A stretch of 9,310 nt of DNA. Origin: Solirubrobacterales bacterium 70-9 (GTDB lineage Bacteria; Actinomycetota; Thermoleophilia; Solirubrobacterales; 70-9). The notes under the pieces were generated by a model, which worked only from the letters and a program-made list of their open reading frames with translations, was not told the DNA's origin and did not search any database. Location: assembly GCA_001898095.1 (NCBI GenBank), contig MKSH01000093.1, positions 1 to 9,310 on the forward strand. Direction: 5' to 3'. Of this stretch, positions 5,973-9,310 are shown one piece after another. How positions within the stretch are numbered: position 1 is the stretch's first letter; each line of letters starts with the position of its first letter. Made by a program: the position numbers and the translations under genes.

Positions 5973-8183
5973 GTGAAGGTCGGGCGGATTCTCGGTTACG
6001 TCGACAAGTGGTCGGTCAGGCCAGGTGACACGTTGCGGGTGGCGGCCAGCACCGAGGCCCCGCGGTTCGAGGCGGAGTTGGTCCGCCTCCGCCGCGGCGG
6101 CCCCCGGCCCGGCCGGCGGGACGTGTTCTCCTTCGACGTCGTCGACACGCCGCTGAGCGGCTCCTACGACGGCAAGCTCCACGAGCTCCACCCGGGCTCC
6201 TTCGCGGTGACCGAGGAAGGGGCGCACCTGGGCGAGTCCGGCACGGTCTCGCTCAGCGCCTGGATCTACCCGACCCTGCCGCAGCGCGGCAGGCCGCAGG
6301 GGATTGTCAGCTACCGCGACCCGGAGGCGGGGCGCGGGATCGGCCTCTATCTCACCGCCGACGGGGCGCTCGCGGTGCGCTTCACCGACGCCGCGGGCGA
6401 CGAACACCAGGCCCGCGTCACCGCCCCTTGCGACGCCATGCGCTGGTACCGCGTGGCGGCGACCGTCGATCTCGGCGCGGGCAGCGTCGCGCTCGAGCAG
6501 ATGCCCCTGCGGCGCTGGGGCATCGACCCCTCGGCGGAGAGCACGACGACGACGCTCGACGCGGCGGTCGACCTGCCGCCGGCGGGGCGGCTCTGCATCG
6601 GCGCCGGTGCGGCCGGCTTCGATCCGGAGGGGACGCGGCCGTTCGCGATCGACGGCTTCAACGGCAAGATCGACGGCCCGGCGGTCCTCGCCGACGGTGT
6701 CCCAGTCGCCGAATGGGACCTCTCGGTCGGCCCCGAGACGAAGGTCGTCACCGACAGTTCCCCGCGCGGCAACCACGCCGCGCTGGTGAACGGCGGCACC
6801 CGGGCCGTCACCGGACACGACTGGGACGGGACCGAGCTCGACTTCCGCCGCGCTCCCGCCCAGTACGGGGCGATCCACTTTCACGACGACGATCTGCTCG
6901 AGGCCGACTGGCCGCTCGACCTCTCGGTCGAGATCCCGGCCGACCTCACCAGCAGCCCCTATGCGATCCACCTCACCTGCGAGGACGGTGAGGAGTTCAT
7001 CCCCTTCTTCGTCCTGCCGCCGAAGGGCAAGACGACCGCGAAGGCCGCCTTCCTGGCGCCGACGATGACCTACATGGCGTACTCCAACTTCAGCGGCGGC
7101 GCCGGCCTCGACACCGAAACGCTGACCGGGGCCCCGGCCGTGCGCGAACCGGCCGACTACTACATCGACGAGCATCCTGAGCTCGGTCACTCGATGTACA
7201 ACACTCACGCCGACGGTTCGGGCATCGGGCTCGTCTCGATGCAGCGGCCGATGCTGAACATCCGCCCGCAGCACGCCTTCTGGCTCAGCGAGGGCGGCGG
7301 CTGGGGGTTCAGCAGCGACATGTTCCTGATCGACTGGCTCGAGCACTCCGGCTACGAGTACGACGTGATCACCGACCACGACGTGCACCGCGAGGGCGTC
7401 GACCTGCTCGCCGGCTATGAGGTCGTCATCTCCGGCACCCACCCCGAGTACAATTCCGAAGCCGAGATCCTGGCGCTGGAGGAGTACCTCGAGGGCGGCG
7501 GCAACTTCATGTACCTGGGCGGCAACGGCTGGTACTGGGTGACGACCGTCGACCCGGAGCGCCCCGACGTGATGGAACTGCGCCGCGGGATCGCCGGCCT
7601 CCGTACCTGGGGCGGCTATCCCGGCGAGGGCCACCACAGCATGACCGGCGAGCCCGGCGGCCTGTGGAAATTCCGTGGTCGGCCGCCGCAGCGGCTGGTC
7701 GGCATCGGCTTCTCCTCGCAGGGCGGCGGCGCCTCCTCCTCCTACGTGCGGACCGAGGCGAGCGACGACGACCGGGCCGCCTTCATCTTTGCCGGCGTCA
7801 ACCGCTCGGAGGAGATCGGCGCCTTCGGCGACAAGTGGGGCGGCGCCGCGGGCGAAGAGCTCGATCGCCTCGACTTCGAACTCGGGACGCCGCGCCACGC
7901 GCTCCTGCTGGCGTCCTCGAGCGGCCGCCACTCGAACCTCTACCAGCGGGCGATCGAGGAGCTTCTACAGCTCCACGTCAGCAAGGGTCACGGGGGCGAG
8001 GACGACCCCGACGTGCGCGCCGACCTCGTCTACTACGAGAACCCGAACGACGGCGAGGTGTTCTCGGTCGGCTCGATCAACTGGACCTCGAGCCTCTCCT
8101 ACAACGACTACGACAACAACGTCGCCCAGATCACCCACAACGTGCTGCGTCGATTCGGCGGCGAGCTCGAGCGGGGTGCGTGA
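5973..8183 (+). CDS. N,N-dimethylformamidase large-subunit-like protein (LamG-like domain plus iron-dependent amidohydrolase domain)
   Basis: The protein has 736 residues and no signal peptide, so it is probably cytoplasmic. The N-terminus (ILGYVDKWSVRPGDTLRV, EAELVRLRRGG) matches what I recall of DMFase large subunits. A LamG/concanavalin-like beta-sandwich covers about 77-240 (SLSAWIYPTLP, FNGKIDGPAVLADG). The catalytic domain runs from about 329 to 725. DMFase hydrolyses N,N-dimethylformamide to formate and dimethylamine using a mononuclear iron held by two Tyr and one Glu. As I recall, the site includes Tyr399, Tyr440, His519, Glu521, Asn547 and Glu657. The equivalents here appear to be Tyr370 (TYMAYSN), Tyr409 (YNTHADGSG), His490/Glu492 (HPEY), Asn518 (GGNGWYW) and Glu628 or Glu629 (AAGEELDR), at a nearly constant offset of 29. 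HPEYN has Asn where I recall Trp in relatives. The separate small subunit of the characterised enzyme has no gene here. The gene lies in one operon with the ABC importer. Family assignment is firm; the substrate is unknown and need not be DMF. Confidence 0.87.
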   Translation: MKVGRILGYVDKWSVRPGDTLRVAASTEAPRFEAELVRLRRGGPRPGRRDVFSFDVVDTPLSGSYDGKLHELHPGSFAVTEEGAHLGESGTVSLSAWIYPTLPQRGRPQGIVSYRDPEAGRGIGLYLTADGALAVRFTDAAGDEHQARVTAPCDAMRWYRVAATVDLGAGSVALEQMPLRRWGIDPSAESTTTTLDAAVDLPPAGRLCIGAGAAGFDPEGTRPFAIDGFNGKIDGPAVLADGVPVAEWDLSVGPETKVVTDSSPRGNHAALVNGGTRAVTGHDWDGTELDFRRAPAQYGAIHFHDDDLLEADWPLDLSVEIPADLTSSPYAIHLTCEDGEEFIPFFVLPPKGKTTAKAAFLAPTMTYMAYSNFSGGAGLDTETLTGAPAVREPADYYIDEHPELGHSMYNTHADGSGIGLVSMQRPMLNIRPQHAFWLSEGGGWGFSSDMFLIDWLEHSGYEYDVITDHDVHREGVDLLAGYEVVISGTHPEYNSEAEILALEEYLEGGGNFMYLGGNGWYWVTTVDPERPDVMELRRGIAGLRTWGGYPGEGHHSMTGEPGGLWKFRGRPPQRLVGIGFSSQGGGASSSYVRTEASDDDRAAFIFAGVNRSEEIGAFGDKWGGAAGEELDRLDFELGTPRHALLLASSSGRHSNLYQRAIEELLQLHVSKGHGGEDDPDVRADLVYYENPNDGEVFSVGSINWTSSLSYNDYDNNVAQITHNVLRRFGGELERGA

Positions 8184-8196
8184 TCCCGCGCCACGC

Positions 8197-9310
8197 TCAG
8201 CTGAGGGCGGAGAGGTGCGGACGGTGGGCGTCGTCACCGCCGCCGGCGCCGCCGAGCCTCCACAGGCGCAGGCCCATGTGCAGCTCGAGGCGATCGTCGC
8301 CGCGGTGGAGGTCGCAGCCGGTCAGGCGTTCGATCCGCTGTAGCCGCTTGTAGAGGCTCGAGCGATGGACGAAGAGACGCGAGGAGGCGGCCTTCGCGTC
8401 GCAGCCCGACTCGAGATAGGTCTCGAGCGTTTCGACCAGCCCGATCCCGTCGCGCTCCTCCAGCAGGTCGGCCAGGGAGGGCGGGATCAGCTCCAGCGGG
8501 TCGCGGCCGTCGAGCATCGAGGTGAGCGTGCGGTAGGGCCCGAGGTCCCCCCAGGCGAGCGGGCTGCCACCGTTCAGGTCGGGGACGCGGCGCGCCACTT
8601 CGACCGCCAGCAGCGCCTCGCGGTATGAGTCGCGGAGCGCCGCGAGTTCTTCGCGGACGCCGCCGACCCCGACCGTCACCTCGACCTCGGTGCTGATCCC
8701 GCGCGCCTCCTTGGCGAACTGCCGGCGGGCGGCGGCGAGCAGCGCGTCGGCGCGCCGTTCGGGCTCGCCGTCGTCGTCGCAGGCGAAGGCGAGGACGACG
8801 TCCTGCTGGTGCGGCAGCACGATCGCGTTGTTGGGCGAGATGCTGCGGCGGACCTCCTCGGCGGCGAACGAGAGGTGGACGCGGCCCCGCGGCCGCAGGC
8901 CCGGCCCGCGACTGCGCCGGGGCTCGGCCCGGGCGACCAGGGCGACGCAGCGCCCGGTTCCGGTCAGCATGCCGTCGCCGTTCAACTGGTCGGCGGCGGT
9001 CTCCGGGTCTTCGCCGAACAGCAGGCGTTGGAGGGCGTCGCCATGCAGCTTCCGCGCCATGTCCTCCAGCCGCCGCGCCCGGGCGAGCTCGGCCGCCATC
9101 TGGTCGGCGTAGGCGGCCGCGAGCCGCAGCTGCTCGGCGTCTTCGAGCCGCGGCTCGTCGATCAGCCAGAGGTAGCCGAGCAGCGCTTCGTCGAAGCGCA
9201 GGCGGATGCGGAGCCGGGCGTCCACCCCCAGCCCGGGATTGGCCGGGACGCGGATCTGGTCCGGCGCCGCTTCGATTTCCAGCGAGAGCAGCCAATCGAT
9301 CACCGCCTGC
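8197..9310 (-). CDS. PucR/CdaR-family transcriptional regulator (partial, N-terminus outside window)
   Basis: This is a DNA-binding regulator of the PucR/CdaR type. The frame is still open at 9310; the first GTG inside is at 9303-9301, giving 368 residues, but the gene probably starts further upstream on the minus strand. Numbering from that GTG, residues about 15-80 look like the end of a GAF-like sensory domain and its exit helix (LLGYLWLIDEPRLEDAEQLR, AAAYADQMAAELARARRLE). A CdaR GGDEF-like domain follows at about 125-265 (VTVGVGGVREELAALRDSYR, EALLAVEVARRV, LGPYRTL). The C-terminal HTH_30 domain spans about 289-350 (LVETLETYLESGCDAKAASS, RLFVHRSSLYKRLQRIERLT, DRLELHMGLRLW). A Gly/Asp/His tail of about 18 residues ends the protein. 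The gene converges on the DMFase-like gene with 13 bases between stops. It may control that operon; many family members regulate the use of nitrogenous or organic-acid substrates. Confidence 0.88.
   Translation of the reverse strand, partial: QAVIDWLLSLEIEAAPDQIRVPANPGLGVDARLRIRLRFDEALLGYLWLIDEPRLEDAEQLRLAAAYADQMAAELARARRLEDMARKLHGDALQRLLFGEDPETAADQLNGDGMLTGTGRCVALVARAEPRRSRGPGLRPRGRVHLSFAAEEVRRSISPNNAIVLPHQQDVVLAFACDDDGEPERRADALLAAARRQFAKEARGISTEVEVTVGVGGVREELAALRDSYREALLAVEVARRVPDLNGGSPLAWGDLGPYRTLTSMLDGRDPLELIPPSLADLLEERDGIGLVETLETYLESGCDAKAASSRLFVHRSSLYKRLQRIERLTGCDLHRGDDRLELHMGLRLWRLGGAGGGDDAHRPHLSALS

Noticed and set aside
5784..7931. A 715-codon open frame on the minus strand opposite the DMFase-like gene.
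   Set aside because: It is an antisense shadow of a strongly supported gene, with repetitive Arg/Ala/Val/Gly composition and no recognisable motif.
8196..8205. A 10-base palindrome (CTCAGCTGAG) at the convergent gene ends.
   Set aside because: It has no loop, overlaps the regulator's stop codon and is too short to support a terminator or operator call.

Overview
The window is high-GC DNA (roughly two thirds G+C or more) with tightly packed genes, several GTG starts, heavy use of GAG/GTC/CTC/GCC codons and a lipobox secretion signal. This points to an Actinomycetota chromosome. The frequent GATC-containing codons and the gene types are compatible with a soil Thermoleophilia/Solirubrobacterales-like organism, but that finer placement is inference only. 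No RNA genes, insertion sequences, CRISPR arrays or phage genes were seen.

Layout. (1) Bases 1-1936 hold the end of a 2-oxoacid dehydrogenase operon: the C-terminal two thirds of an E1 beta subunit, then a complete E2 dihydrolipoamide acyltransferase whose GTG start lies inside the E1 beta gene. (2) A 165-base gap follows (1937-2101). It contains a nearly perfect 15-bp-stem hairpin at 1981-2014, likely the end of the first transcription unit, and an upstream region for the next one. (3) Bases 2102-8183 form one co-directional operon: a double-NBD sugar-type ABC ATPase (RbsA/MglA class), its RbsC-class permease (ATGA overlap), a lipoprotein substrate-binding protein, and a 736-residue cytoplasmic protein resembling the large subunit of N,N-dimethylformamidase (LamG-like domain plus the iron-dependent C-terminal catalytic domain). 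(4) On the minus strand, ending 13 bases from that hydrolase gene, is a PucR/CdaR-type transcription regulator whose N-terminus runs off the window.

How they may work together. The binding protein, permease and ATPase make a complete importer of the carbohydrate-uptake-transporter-2 type. Its co-transcription with a DMFase-like hydrolase suggests that the imported compound, or something derived from it, carries an amide or formamide bond cleaved in the cytoplasm. The convergent PucR-type protein is a plausible regulator. The substrate cannot be read from the sequence. The most notable points are the DMFase-like enzyme with its metal-site residues apparently intact but no small-subunit gene beside it, its operonic link to a sugar-type ABC importer, and an Asp-to-His change in the second Walker B motif of the ATPase.
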